47,018 nt of DNA, taken from NCBI GenBank assembly GCA_030705955.1, contig JAUZPL010000032.1, positions 1 through 47,018 of the forward strand. Direction: 5' to 3'. A program made the position numbers and the translations under genes. Source of the DNA: Bacillota bacterium (lineage in GTDB: Bacteria > Bacillota > Bacilli > Bacillales > Cytobacillaceae). The notes beneath the pieces were generated by a model that searched no databases, was not told the origin of the DNA, and saw only the letters and a list, made by a program, of their open reading frames with translations. Below are positions 16,850-26,780 of the stretch, one piece after another; position 1 is the stretch's first letter, and the number at the start of each line of letters is the position of its first letter.

Positions 16850-17371
16850 TTATCTTGTTACATTTTCTAAGTACAATTGAATTTCTCGTTTATTCTTTAA
16901 GGTAATAATTTCTTTGTTGGAACCTGACGTTTGATAAGCCTGAAACCATTCATTCATTTTTTTCTTTCGAGGATAGTAAGTAGTATAGATAAACTTAATG
17001 AAGTCCCAGTCTAATTTTTCCTTACACCCTTCACCCATATCAGGTCGTTGTTTTCCTATATTCATTAACCACCTCTTAAAAACACGATACAAACAAACAT
17101 AGAGTGGTAGTTCTAAATAAATAATCGTATCAGCATGTTCTGCACGAATCTCAAAAGTGTTATTGTAATTTCCTTCAATAATCCATTGTTGTTGATTGAC
17201 AATTTCCTGCTGTGCTTTTGAAAATTCTTCGATTGAGGCTTCTATCCAGTCTGGCTTCCAATAAAAAGTATCTAAATGATAAACACTTATATTTAAAGCT
17301 TTGCCCAATCTTCTTGCAAATGTTGATTTTCCTACACCTGCTGAAATCCCAATAACCATAATTCGATTCAC
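16850..17371 (-). CDS. FlaR-like P-loop kinase (DNA topology modulation protein family)
   Basis: 173-aa ATPase/kinase of the adenylate-kinase-like superfamily. Walker A GISAGVGKST at 8-17; HLDTFYWKPDW at about 32-42 and WIIEGNYNNTFEIRAEHADTI are characteristic of the family often annotated as topology modulation protein FlaR; the later basic R-rich lid (RVFKRW) follows. The substrate of these proteins is not established. A single Walker A glycine is replaced by alanine (GISAGVGKS against the commoner GxxGxGKS), which probably does not impair ATP binding. Confidence 0.82.
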   Translation of the reverse strand: MNRIMVIGISAGVGKSTFARRLGKALNISVYHLDTFYWKPDWIEASIEEFSKAQQEIVNQQQWIIEGNYNNTFEIRAEHADTIIYLELPLYVCLYRVFKRWLMNIGKQRPDMGEGCKEKLDWDFIKFIYTTYYPRKKKMNEWFQAYQTSGSNKEIITLKNKREIQLYLENVTR

Positions 17372-17517
17372 CCTATGCCACCTTCTTTATACAGGCTAGA
17401 AAAATGTATGAAAAACACATGAATTACTCACATACCTACAAACATAATCTTATTTTTAAAATTCCACATAAGTACTCTTGTTCCTTTTTTTACTAAACTA
17501 CCTTTTTTTGAACAAGA

Positions 17518-17552
17518 AAAAGGATGTCCCTAAAAATTTAAGACATCCTTCT
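17518..17552 (-). terminator. Terminator of the oligosaccharide operon
   Basis: AAGGATGTC (17520-17528) pairs perfectly with GACATCCTT (17542-17550); minus-strand tail TTTTTCTTG. It is the first strong terminator after the 18-gene leftward run. Confidence 0.8.
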
Positions 17553-17610
17553 TGTTTCATAAAACCCATTTAAATCATAGGAGCACTATTAGTGAATAAC
17601 GGAAATGAAA

Positions 17611-19836
17611 TTAACCTACAAATTTTCTATATACTTCTAAAGCCTTTAGAACAAAAACATTCCAGGAGAATACTCGAATAGATGGCCACCATGTATCTAC
17701 CTCATCATGGTTAAGTGCAATGAACTCATGGCTTACAGGATCGTCAGGACTTATATTGATTTCGGCGTTTAATCTTTTTTCGATCCTTTCTGCAGCTTTC
17801 TCGTAACCATGAACTGCCCCTACCACGTAGGCCATTATTTCTTCTCTAAGCCAACTTCCACCATTGTAGTATTGTCCATCTTGCCAATGGAAATGTTCAT
17901 CAAAAGGGCTGTTTTGCGTATTAAAATAAATGTTATGAATGTCACCAATGAATGGGGAACAATCTTTAAAAACTGGTAATTTATCCAGTGTATTTATGAC
18001 CATTTCCTTATTTAACATTGTCTCATTTAACAACCATATAGAGACAAATTCAGGCATAAAATCTCCAACAGAAATAGCATTTTTACATTTCCTGTGATTA
18101 AGGAAAAACTTTAATTCTGGGCTATAAAAATCTCTGTAATACTGCACAGCATTTTCAATATGATAATCGTCTACTGCAAGACCCAGTGCCTTTGCCACTT
18201 TTAAAGTTACAGCCCAAACACCTTGATTTACAGATATATCTGTCGTTTTGCCATTTTCGAAATACGTTTGCACATCATTTTGACCTAAAACAAAATGAGA
18301 ATGGGCTAAGCCAGTTTTGTCGGGATCAAATTCATTTATACAAAAATCAAAAGCCTTTTGGATTTTGTTCATATCTGGTTCAATGCCATATCTAGTTTTA
18401 TTTATATATGCCCACCATATCCATTCACATGTTGCCTCATTTCCTTTTACTTCTACACTTCCGTATGCTGGCGTAATAATCGTGCCTATCCCACCTTCTT
18501 GAGTTTGGGTTGCTCCCCAAGAATTGAAGACTTTTTGGCTAAGGTATTTATCATGAATAGCAGCAATGCTCCAAAATGAATCCCGATTATACATATCTGG
18601 AGCATAGTTAATGCTTGGAACGTTTAGTGGTTCAAAGTTTTCTTTGGAAGTGATCCACGTTAACATTTGCATATCCGCAAATAGTATTTTTTCTACATCG
18701 GATAAATCCTGTAAACCAAGTCCAGCAGCCAAATTTGTTTGACTTTTATATCTTATATTTCTAAAGTTGTATTCCGCATCATCACAGAAAATAAAATATT
18801 TTTTCTCTATGGGTTCACCCTGATTCATTCGATGATATGGAGTAGACTTTCCTTCAATCTGCGTCACTTTAAAATTTTTTAATTCGATAGTACCATCAGA
18901 TTCAGGGTTTGTTAGAAATACTTTTATTAAAGTCTCATATCCTTCTGTATTATTCAGTAAAAAGCTGTCCGAAAAAGATTTCCATTCGTCTATTTCCCCT
19001 GGGATGCCATCTTGATAATCAAAGGATTGAAGGACTTTCTTTCCATACTTATCACGAAAAACCTTTACACTAATATTTCCGCTTGATTGATAATCAAAAC
19101 TGATATTGTAAAATCCATCTTTTAACATGACGGTTTCTGCCAATTCATTCGTTTCCTTGATTCCATATATTGTCAGAATTTCTTTTTCCATCCCATTATT
19201 ATAAGAAATGGCTTCTCCCAATGTTACTTTAACGCCTTCTCCAGATATTTTAGGAATATTATACAAGTTCACATCACAAATTTCTTGAAGTGCAGCAAAA
19301 CCAATTTTATTGTAGTGTGGCCTTCTTCTTATATTTCTAGTCCACAAATTTCGATGTCCTGCATCCAATAATATACCCACACTGATATCATCTGCACTTC
19401 TAAAACCACCTGCAGGATATACCTCTCTCACTACTCCACCCAAATGATTTAAATTATCGAAACTCCAATAAGCTTTTGGTTCATCTTTTGGAGTTAGTTC
19501 TGTTTCAATACTAAAGAATAAAAGCGGAATATTCCTCTGAACTAGTTCAATTTTTTTCTCAACAAGCGTTTCGTTGATGATGTTGTAGCTTATTTTAAAT
19601 TCAATAGTGGTGTCCAACATTTTTATAAAATGCTCACCTACTAAAACCAAAGAATCCTTATCTTCTATGATTTTTGTAGCTTTAAAATCTACTATTCTTT
19701 CTCGATGGGACCGATCTTCATTTTCAAGAATTAGGTTAAATTCGCCTTGTACATTCGTAGCCACTATTTTTTCATTGTAGACTATATCAGTTGTATATTT
19801 TCCATCATTCGTCTTATTTGCAACAAGCTTTATCAT
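17611..19836 (-). CDS. Predicted glycoside hydrolase, N-terminal beta-sandwich plus helical barrel (paralog 1)
   Basis: 741-aa cytoplasmic protein (no signal peptide). Residues ~1-330 are beta-rich, and ~350-740 are alternating helices of an (alpha/alpha)6-type barrel like those of GH63/GH37-related clans. Probable active-site segments, shared with the paralog at 23433-25691: ADMQMLTWIT, MYNRDSFW followed by HDKYL, and YYNGGSWLREE. The family number is not identified and catalytic acids are not proven. The ATG at 19836 has GGGGGATTTCAA before it; an upstream in-frame codon at 19875 would overlap the beta-mannosidase stop. It is last in the operon, 16 bp after the GH2 gene, so it likely acts on the same imported mannoside. 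Confidence 0.75.
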   Translation of the reverse strand: MIKLVANKTNDGKYTTDIVYNEKIVATNVQGEFNLILENEDRSHRERIVDFKATKIIEDKDSLVLVGEHFIKMLDTTIEFKISYNIINETLVEKKIELVQRNIPLLFFSIETELTPKDEPKAYWSFDNLNHLGGVVREVYPAGGFRSADDISVGILLDAGHRNLWTRNIRRRPHYNKIGFAALQEICDVNLYNIPKISGEGVKVTLGEAISYNNGMEKEILTIYGIKETNELAETVMLKDGFYNISFDYQSSGNISVKVFRDKYGKKVLQSFDYQDGIPGEIDEWKSFSDSFLLNNTEGYETLIKVFLTNPESDGTIELKNFKVTQIEGKSTPYHRMNQGEPIEKKYFIFCDDAEYNFRNIRYKSQTNLAAGLGLQDLSDVEKILFADMQMLTWITSKENFEPLNVPSINYAPDMYNRDSFWSIAAIHDKYLSQKVFNSWGATQTQEGGIGTIITPAYGSVEVKGNEATCEWIWWAYINKTRYGIEPDMNKIQKAFDFCINEFDPDKTGLAHSHFVLGQNDVQTYFENGKTTDISVNQGVWAVTLKVAKALGLAVDDYHIENAVQYYRDFYSPELKFFLNHRKCKNAISVGDFMPEFVSIWLLNETMLNKEMVINTLDKLPVFKDCSPFIGDIHNIYFNTQNSPFDEHFHWQDGQYYNGGSWLREEIMAYVVGAVHGYEKAAERIEKRLNAEINISPDDPVSHEFIALNHDEVDTWWPSIRVFSWNVFVLKALEVYRKFVG

Positions 19837-19852
19837 TTGAAATCCCCCATTC

Positions 19853-22369
19853 TTAAAGTACGTTTGTTTTAACACTATTAATGGCTTTCACTCTTAAAGT
19901 ATCCCAAGGAACATCTTTTCCCTCAGCCTGATGTACCTTAATCGTTTTTCTCACATTAGGAAGTACATCAAAGAAATTATCCTCTATTACTAGCTGCTCT
20001 ATATCCATTTCAATGGTTACCATTCTTGCAAGGGAATCCGTTGAAATAGTTAATTCATTGTTCTCCTGATCGACGATAACCGTTAATTCAGATTCCTGTA
20101 ATTTCATATCCTTTTGATCACGGAAATAATAAAAATTTTCATAGGTTTTATTATTTGTTGAGCGAATGACCATCACTGCTTCATCTGGATATAGTCCATT
20201 AAGTGCTTCCTGTTCTATCACTGTTGCTACATGTTTGGAGACATTCGCTTCAGTTGAAACTGTCCATTCCTTAGAAAACACCTTTTCTCCATTTAGTTGA
20301 TAAACAACCAATTCAATCGTATCGTTATAGGCTTCTAACCGATCATTTACAACCCAAACCTTAATATCTGTTCCCAATTCATAATCAAGTGCTAATAAAA
20401 TTGGACTATAAAACTTTCTTGCATAATGATAGGAAGCTTTTGGCAGTAAATAGTAATCGATAACAGACCAGCTTGTACCAGGCCAGCAGTCATTTAACTG
20501 CCAAAACAGTGCTCCACTCGTATGGGGTTTATTACGCCGATAATGTTCAATTCCATATTTCAACCCTTCCGCTTGGGTTAGCATTGAAAATGAAATGTAT
20601 TCTTCTAAATCCTTTGGCACTCCTGTATACCCTTCCATCAACAAAATCCCTTTTGGATGATGGATATCTTTGTTGCGGTAAGCCAATTCTTCACTTCCCC
20701 AGAAAAATTGTTCTTTTGGGATATTTCGTTCCAATGTATAACGATTAGAAGATGCATGCATACCAAATTCGCTTGCAAACTTTGTGGTATCTTTTTTAAA
20801 GTTTTTAAAAGTCAATCCTTCGATACTGTAATTGACTCTTTGCGGTTCACCAAATTTTCTAGGCTCAATATTTCCATGCCAAACCTGCCAATTATGTGTG
20901 TCTCCTTCTTCTCTTGAATTATGATCATTTCCTCCAAATGGAGAGCTTGGCCAAAATAACCTTGTTGGATCAAGATTTTCTAGTAATTTAGGCATTAATT
21001 CATGATAGATTTTTTCACCATAGAAAGGATGTGTGATTTCACCAGATGAAAACAGTGTTTCATATAACCAATCATTCTCATTATTTCCACACCAAATAGC
21101 CAAACAAGGATGATTACGCAACCGCTTGACAACATGAATAATTTCTTCTTTGACATTCACCATAAAATTTTTATTGTAATCAGGATAAAGTGCACAAGAA
21201 AACATGAAATCTTGCCAAACTAAAATACCTAGTCGATTGCACTCTTTATAAAACACATCTTTTTCATAAATTCCCCCGCCCCAAACACGGAGCATATTCA
21301 TATTTGCATCTTTAGACATTTTGATTAAATGTTTGTAGCGAGAATCCGGAACTGCTCCGATAAAGCTATCAATGGGAATCCAGTTGGCTCCTTTTGCAAA
21401 TACCTTTTCTCCATTTAATACAAAGGTAAAACAATGGTCCCCATCTTCATCTTTACGCAGTACTTCTATTGTTCTGATTCCGAAGTCTTCCTTTCTTTCC
21501 TCAATTTTCACACCGTCTGCAAACAATTCAACCTTTAGCCTATAAAGATGAGGAATCCCAATATCATGTGTCCACCAAAGCTTTGGATTATCTACTTCCA
21601 GTACTGCATTTGCTTTGTTTCTATCAAAATTAAAGCTGGTTGAGAAACGTTCTTCCCCGTATGAAAGGTTTACAAAAGCTTCATAATTTTTGTCTTTTAT
21701 ATGTGGGTTCACTTCAATCTCTACTTCTACTATCGCTTTTTCTTTAGAAATTGAATTGGTTTTAGCAAAAATATGATCTATTTTTGCACATGTCCTTTTT
21801 TCTAAATGAACTTCCTTCCAAATTCCAACCGCAACTAAACGAGGGCCCCAATCCCATCCGTAATGGCTTTGTGCTTTTCTTGTCCAAATCCGTTTCTTGC
21901 TAAATCCCGACCAATAATATTGAACCTTGTCACCTACATGAATATGAATAGGATCAAATTTAATAGCCAATACATTTTTCCCTTTTTTTAGTTCCCGTGT
22001 TGCCTCAAACGTGTGACTAATAAACATATTCTCAGTAGAACCTAATTCCACCCCGTTTAGGTAAACGGTTGCAAATGTATCAAGCCCCTCAAAAATCAAT
22101 TCATAGCGGTCATCTTTCGTCATATTTTCATTAAATACGAATGTATTGCGATACCACCACACCTTTTCCTCAATCCACTGACATTTCAAATCATTATGGC
22201 CATAAAAAGGATCTTCAATCAGCTTACGATTGATCAACGTCGAATGGACATCACCTGGTACAGATGTTGTCATCCAAAAGTAATCAACATACTCGGGAGA
22301 TGCAACTTCAAGGTCGCGAAACGCACCAACATCAAATTGTCGTAATTTCCAGTTATCATTTAGTTTCAT
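19853..22369 (-). CDS. Beta-mannosidase, glycoside hydrolase family 2
   Basis: 838-aa cytoplasmic exo-enzyme that removes beta-linked mannose from non-reducing ends. Order: sugar-binding jelly roll (1-190, with the beta-mannosidase hallmark SHYGWDWGPR at 168-177), immunoglobulin-like domain (~195-300), TIM barrel (~320-620) with GANWIPIDSF, RVWGGGIYE, acid/base E431 in CGNNEN and nucleophile E534 in ASEFG, then C-terminal beta domains. Length and motifs fit GH2 beta-mannosidase rather than beta-galactosidase or glucuronidase. It is the strongest clue to the operon substrate. It lies between the acetyltransferase gene (61 bp upstream) and the helical-barrel enzyme gene. Confidence 0.92.
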   Translation of the reverse strand: MKLNDNWKLRQFDVGAFRDLEVASPEYVDYFWMTTSVPGDVHSTLINRKLIEDPFYGHNDLKCQWIEEKVWWYRNTFVFNENMTKDDRYELIFEGLDTFATVYLNGVELGSTENMFISHTFEATRELKKGKNVLAIKFDPIHIHVGDKVQYYWSGFSKKRIWTRKAQSHYGWDWGPRLVAVGIWKEVHLEKRTCAKIDHIFAKTNSISKEKAIVEVEIEVNPHIKDKNYEAFVNLSYGEERFSTSFNFDRNKANAVLEVDNPKLWWTHDIGIPHLYRLKVELFADGVKIEERKEDFGIRTIEVLRKDEDGDHCFTFVLNGEKVFAKGANWIPIDSFIGAVPDSRYKHLIKMSKDANMNMLRVWGGGIYEKDVFYKECNRLGILVWQDFMFSCALYPDYNKNFMVNVKEEIIHVVKRLRNHPCLAIWCGNNENDWLYETLFSSGEITHPFYGEKIYHELMPKLLENLDPTRLFWPSSPFGGNDHNSREEGDTHNWQVWHGNIEPRKFGEPQRVNYSIEGLTFKNFKKDTTKFASEFGMHASSNRYTLERNIPKEQFFWGSEELAYRNKDIHHPKGILLMEGYTGVPKDLEEYISFSMLTQAEGLKYGIEHYRRNKPHTSGALFWQLNDCWPGTSWSVIDYYLLPKASYHYARKFYSPILLALDYELGTDIKVWVVNDRLEAYNDTIELVVYQLNGEKVFSKEWTVSTEANVSKHVATVIEQEALNGLYPDEAVMVIRSTNNKTYENFYYFRDQKDMKLQESELTVIVDQENNELTISTDSLARMVTIEMDIEQLVIEDNFFDVLPNVRKTIKVHQAEGKDVPWDTLRVKAINSVKTNVL

Positions 22370-22429
22370 TGAACGTCACCTTTCACATTGTTGGCTCCTC
22401 TAAATCTAGTTAAAATGTTTCCATGGCAA

Positions 22430-23401
22430 TTAAAAACTGTCTATTCCCCAGAATAAAACTTGAGATACTGGATGTTGGGAAGTTTCAGCCATTATATTTA
22501 ATTTTTTTACCAATTGCTCTGTCTCATTGATTACTTCACTCCCAATAGAAATTGGGTTAAGCAGCAAGAACATCCCAGTTTCATTACTTTCCAATCTTTT
22601 CGTATCCAACCTTGATTGAATGAGGCTTTCAAACTTCACATCCATTGCTTTCTCGCCCATCATGAAGCAAAGTTTCGATACTACCTGATCAAAAATTTCA
22701 TCAAACCCATGTAGCACACAAAACTCATTAATTTGAATACATCCAACAGCGTAGCTAAAATCTATATATCCAATAAAGTTATAGTTTTCATCCTCGATCA
22801 CCCATAAATTTCGACTCTCCATTTTAACCCAAAATTTCCAATAAAAATCGTTATCTCTAGTGAAAGCTCCATTAAACCTTTTAGAAAATTCTTTGTAAAC
22901 AGATTTTAACAAGTGACAATCATAGTTAAAATCTGCTGGCCTCATATGATAAGCGAGTTCATTTCTTCCTATAACGGTTGCAATCTTCATATAAGCGGTT
23001 GTTTTTATCCACCCCAATTTACAGTAAATAGTAGCGGTTCCACGAAGCATGGATAAAACAATTCCTTTCTCCCTCATTTGCTCTACCGCTTCTTTTAGCA
23101 GTCGATAAGCAAGACCTTTGCCTTGATGTTCTGGTCGTGTACTCACCTCACCAATTCCACCAACAGTTATCTCCTTACCCCAAAAATAGGCTTTTCTACC
23201 AAAAATTCGCACTGTACTTATAATTTGATCACCTTCGATTGCTACAAGAATCCCTTCCAAATTCCGATTTGGATCCATATAGAAATGGTTCATGAACGTC
23301 CCTTTCAGCAAGGGATCCTCTCTGCCTCCGCTAAAAACATATACACAGTGTTCAAACCATGCATCCAGTTCATCCTTCCGCAGTGTAAGAATTTCAACCA
23401 T
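22430..23401 (-). CDS. GNAT-family N-acetyltransferase (Eis-like architecture)
   Basis: 323-aa protein. The N-terminal GNAT domain carries the acetyl-CoA loop RPEHQGKGLAYRLL near 88-101 and a TATIYCKLGWI strand/helix. A second half (~165-320) looks like a degenerate second GNAT domain, as in Eis-type proteins. The acceptor is unknown. Being inside a sugar catabolic operon, it could acetylate an amino sugar or an imported glycoside, or detoxify intermediates; this is inference. It starts about 30 bp after the larger barrel gene, with a GGAGGGAGTAG site. Confidence 0.82.
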   Translation of the reverse strand: MVEILTLRKDELDAWFEHCVYVFSGGREDPLLKGTFMNHFYMDPNRNLEGILVAIEGDQIISTVRIFGRKAYFWGKEITVGGIGEVSTRPEHQGKGLAYRLLKEAVEQMREKGIVLSMLRGTATIYCKLGWIKTTAYMKIATVIGRNELAYHMRPADFNYDCHLLKSVYKEFSKRFNGAFTRDNDFYWKFWVKMESRNLWVIEDENYNFIGYIDFSYAVGCIQINEFCVLHGFDEIFDQVVSKLCFMMGEKAMDVKFESLIQSRLDTKRLESNETGMFLLLNPISIGSEVINETEQLVKKLNIMAETSQHPVSQVLFWGIDSF

Positions 23402-23432
23402 CTACTCCCTCCTTTCTTATTTGGATTAAGTA

Positions 23433-25691
23433 CTATGATTTCGAATAATCAGGATCCCATTCCGGCTTCCTTAAGCCTAGCCATTCATGAATGGCTAGTA
23501 AAATAATGTTCCATCCGAATACCCGGTGCACAGCGGAATCATCTGGATCTTCCGTTAGTGAAAGATATTCCCTGCTTAACGGGTTTTTAGAATCGAAATT
23601 TAACTCGGCATCCACTCTTTTTTGCATGAGCTCATCCGCTTTGGCCCAGCCATGATACTTGCCTACCGCAAGTACGATATATTGTTCACGAAGCCAACTC
23701 CCACCGTTGGCATAGATACCAGGCTTCCAATAAAGGCCGCCGCTAAATGGATTGACTTCCTTTGTAAAGGCTTTGCCGTCCGTTCTGCACAAATTCGGCA
23801 TCAATCCTTCAGGAGATATCGGATATTTTTCAAGAGTATCAATAACTATTTGACGGTCAAGCATTGAACGGTCGAACACGTAAAGGCTCAAAAACTCTGG
23901 CTCCAAATCAAGATTGCATACCATTCCTATCGAGGTTCCGTTTTCCCCCAATGTATTATCAGGAAATGTGTGAAGAAACTTACCATCTGTTCCATACTCA
24001 TCGTAATAATCTCGATATGCATCTATTGCCGCCTGCACATACTCCTCAGCAATCTCCATCCCAAGCTCTTTCGCTGCCATTAGTGCCACTGCATAATAGC
24101 CCTGGCTTGATGCAAAACGACAAGGTCGATTCTGCCACATGACATCCATCGCCGATTGCGGGTTATTTGTTTTAATTACTCCGTCACCATCTGGATCGAA
24201 TTTATTTTGAATAAGCTGCGTGATTTGTTGTACCTTTTTCAAATCCGGTTTGCTGCCAAATCGTTTTTTATTAAGAAAACTCCAGATCAGATAAAGATAT
24301 GGAAGCTCATTGTCAGTATGTTCAATACTTCCATGGTAGGCGGTAATAATGTTGTCAATGGCCCCCTCGCCATTCATGGTCTCCCCAATTCGTCGCAAGA
24401 TATTTTCGTTTAAATACGCATCGTGGGTCCCATTCAAAATCCAGAAAACATCTCGAAAATACATTTCAAAATAGAAGGTACTAGGCACAACCATTGGTTC
24501 ATTCAAACCCGGCTCTGTAATCCACGTAAGCATCTTTGAGTCAGCATATAGAATCTTTTCAATCTCGCTTCCTTTAAAGCCAAGGCCGTCTGACAGATTC
24601 ATTTGACTTTTCAGCTTTATATTTCTTGATGTTGCCTCGCATTCTTCTGCAAAAATCATAATGGTGTACACCAGTTCTTCCCCTTGACGGAGTTCATGCC
24701 AAGGTACAGGTTGAGGAGCAGATTCATATATCTGGATATTTCTAGTTTGAATTTTGCTGGATTCTTGAATGTGAAACGAATAAAATCCGTCATATGGAAG
24801 TTCATTCGTGCGATCAACAAAGGATACCCACTCATTTGAGTCCTTTGAATATTCATCGTTATAAAAAATCGAATGGATTGAAGTTCCGTTTACATCACAT
24901 ACGTGGATTGACTCTCCGTTTACATTCCCTTGATATTCCAATGCTACCGTGTACCGATATCCTTGCCTTCCAAGGAAGCGATACCGATTACCGTTTTCTT
25001 TTTGATAGTCAAGCGGTATTCTCGCATTTCCGTATAACTCTCCCAAAGTAAGGGTGACGTGATGTTTTCCTGTATTGCGTTCAAGTTGCGTCGCCGTTCG
25101 AAGCAGCGCTGGGTCAGCCATCTGGATTGCAGTCGTGTTTCCCCTGCCCGTTCGCCGCCAGGCGTGGCGACTCCATTTATTTTTCCATCCAGAATCAGTA
25201 AGAAGGCCGACCATCAGGCCATTATTATCTATAAACCCCGCTGCTGGGAATACATCATCTGCCAGTATTCCGTATGCCGGTCCTCCAAGATGATCTGTAT
25301 GATCAAATGACCAATAAGATTTGGGAGCCGAAACAGGTTCAAGGGAATTCCTAAGAGATAAATAGAGACGTGGAATGTCATTCTGATAGATACGAATTTG
25401 TTTTTTCAGCACCTGTTCCGTTATCTGCTCATAGCTTACCTCTAGATCAAGATCAGATGTGAAGAGAGAAAGTCTTGATTTTCCTTTCAGAATAAGCCTT
25501 CCGTCTTTTTCTATGGCTTCTGTAGCCTTCCATGACGAAATTTCCATTCGATCTGCGCGATCTCCATTCTCAATTAAGAGATTCAACTCACCTCCATCAT
25601 TATGTTGAGCTAAAGGTTTATCCCCATATAGAAGCACAGTAGAAAATCTATTATTACTATCCTTTTGTAAACAATATGAAAGCCCAGTCAT
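23433..25691 (-). CDS. Predicted glycoside hydrolase, N-terminal beta-sandwich plus helical barrel (paralog 2)
   Basis: 752-aa cytoplasmic protein homologous along its length to the product of 17611-19836. Shared segments include ADSKMLTWIT, MYFRDVFW with HDAYL, and YANGGSWLREQY; the N-terminal ~330 residues are beta-rich and the rest is a helical barrel. Family not identified. By eye its DNA is clearly richer in G+C (about 55% in 25081-25200) than the flanking operon genes (around 36-40%), suggesting separate acquisition. A 150-bp gap with a perfect stem-loop separates it from the gene upstream. Retention of two divergent copies suggests different linkage or size preferences. Confidence 0.74.
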   Translation of the reverse strand: MTGLSYCLQKDSNNRFSTVLLYGDKPLAQHNDGGELNLLIENGDRADRMEISSWKATEAIEKDGRLILKGKSRLSLFTSDLDLEVSYEQITEQVLKKQIRIYQNDIPRLYLSLRNSLEPVSAPKSYWSFDHTDHLGGPAYGILADDVFPAAGFIDNNGLMVGLLTDSGWKNKWSRHAWRRTGRGNTTAIQMADPALLRTATQLERNTGKHHVTLTLGELYGNARIPLDYQKENGNRYRFLGRQGYRYTVALEYQGNVNGESIHVCDVNGTSIHSIFYNDEYSKDSNEWVSFVDRTNELPYDGFYSFHIQESSKIQTRNIQIYESAPQPVPWHELRQGEELVYTIMIFAEECEATSRNIKLKSQMNLSDGLGFKGSEIEKILYADSKMLTWITEPGLNEPMVVPSTFYFEMYFRDVFWILNGTHDAYLNENILRRIGETMNGEGAIDNIITAYHGSIEHTDNELPYLYLIWSFLNKKRFGSKPDLKKVQQITQLIQNKFDPDGDGVIKTNNPQSAMDVMWQNRPCRFASSQGYYAVALMAAKELGMEIAEEYVQAAIDAYRDYYDEYGTDGKFLHTFPDNTLGENGTSIGMVCNLDLEPEFLSLYVFDRSMLDRQIVIDTLEKYPISPEGLMPNLCRTDGKAFTKEVNPFSGGLYWKPGIYANGGSWLREQYIVLAVGKYHGWAKADELMQKRVDAELNFDSKNPLSREYLSLTEDPDDSAVHRVFGWNIILLAIHEWLGLRKPEWDPDYSKS

Positions 25692-25766
25692 AGCTTCCTC
25701 TCCTATTCAAAGTTATATATTCAAATGGAATGAAACTGTTTTTTATAATATCCGCAAATTAAATAC

Positions 25767-25786
25767 CCGCCATATTACTATGGCGG
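25767..25786 (-). other. Stem-loop within the operon
   Basis: CCGCCATA / TATGGCGG with a 4-nt loop, in the largest gap of the catabolic half of the operon. The T-tract on either strand is poor, so it could be a partial terminator or an RNA-stability element. Confidence 0.5.
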
Positions 25787-25841
25787 CAATATCAATTTTT
25801 ATTAAGACTTTTTCTGTAAATCAGCAAAAACAATGTTAAAT

Positions 25842-26774
25842 TCACAAGAACGGATCACGGATAACGATACGGTGGGCTTCTGCATCACTGATGCCAGCAT
25901 AAAACACAGCCGTTCCGTCTGACTCCCTAACTAATCCCCCGCTAAACACGACATCTATTAGATCTTCCTGTTTTGCCACGCCTGGTAAAAAATCACTTCG
26001 TTCTGCAATAATTTTAATTGGTGAACAACTTTGGTCATTTGGATTAAAAATGAAAGACATAGGATAGTAATGTTTACCGTTATCGGCATCGAAGCAAGCA
26101 ATGTGTCCCAATACACCTATTTTCCCATCTTCCAACAAGTGCAATTCATTGGCTCCTCCCCATTCATCATCATTAAACTGTCCCATAAATAGGGGAGCCT
26201 CTTCAATGACTTCTATGGATAGGTCTTGAAGAGAAGAGATGCGAGTATAACCAATTTTTCCTCTGCCACCTTTTTCTCCTTGGGGACGGGTGAAAACACC
26301 AATGCTACCGTCTGCAAGCTCAACAATACGCAAATCCTTCATTCCATCTGGTCCACTAAAAAACAGTTCTAATGTTTCAATGCTTGCACCCTTATAGAAC
26401 ACAGTTCTCCACATCAATGCATGGTCTACCGTTGGATGAGGGAATGTTTGCACTCCGCCAATAATCAAGTCTCCCTTAATTCTTGTAAAAAATGGGTCCT
26501 GCAATTCAAAACTCGGTGCTCCATCTCTTGAAGCCCAAGTCCCATCACCTTTTTCAACGAAAAAGAAAACTCTAGAACTTTCACTATCTCTTGATTCTAC
26601 TCTGCCGGCAATAACCTTCTCCCCTTGGTCTTCAAACGGAGCCGTAATATTATACACATCATTTTCACCAACCCCTGTGAATAGAAGCCGTTCTGGACGA
26701 GATGGTCTTGCTTGCTTTTTATACAGTGCTAGTAGATCTTTACAGCTCTTGGCTTCTTCTTGAAATGTATTCAT
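25842..26774 (-). CDS. DUF1861 protein, GH130/GT108-like five-bladed propeller (copy 2)
   Basis: 310-aa cytoplasmic protein of the DUF1861 family. Conserved segments: KVIAGRVESRDSESSRVFFF, GPDGMKDLRIVELADGSIG then FTRPQG, and DDEWGGANELHLL with KIGVLGHIACFD. From recall, this family is related to the GH130 beta-propeller and to the Leishmania mannosyltransferase/phosphorylases (GT108) that build and phosphorolyse beta-1,2-mannan; that link should be confirmed. It would produce mannose 1-phosphate from a beta-mannoside if it is a phosphorylase. It starts 6 bp after the stop of the previous gene, with GAGGAG as RBS. A homolog begins the operon at 45316. Confidence 0.82.
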   Translation of the reverse strand: MNTFQEEAKSCKDLLALYKKQARPSRPERLLFTGVGENDVYNITAPFEDQGEKVIAGRVESRDSESSRVFFFVEKGDGTWASRDGAPSFELQDPFFTRIKGDLIIGGVQTFPHPTVDHALMWRTVFYKGASIETLELFFSGPDGMKDLRIVELADGSIGVFTRPQGEKGGRGKIGYTRISSLQDLSIEVIEEAPLFMGQFNDDEWGGANELHLLEDGKIGVLGHIACFDADNGKHYYPMSFIFNPNDQSCSPIKIIAERSDFLPGVAKQEDLIDVVFSGGLVRESDGTAVFYAGISDAEAHRIVIRDPFL

Positions 26775-26780
26775 AGTCAG

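Noticed and set aside
23123-23506. 127-aa plus-strand open frame
   Set aside because: Antisense to the acetyltransferase and barrel-enzyme genes; composition is that of a shadow frame.
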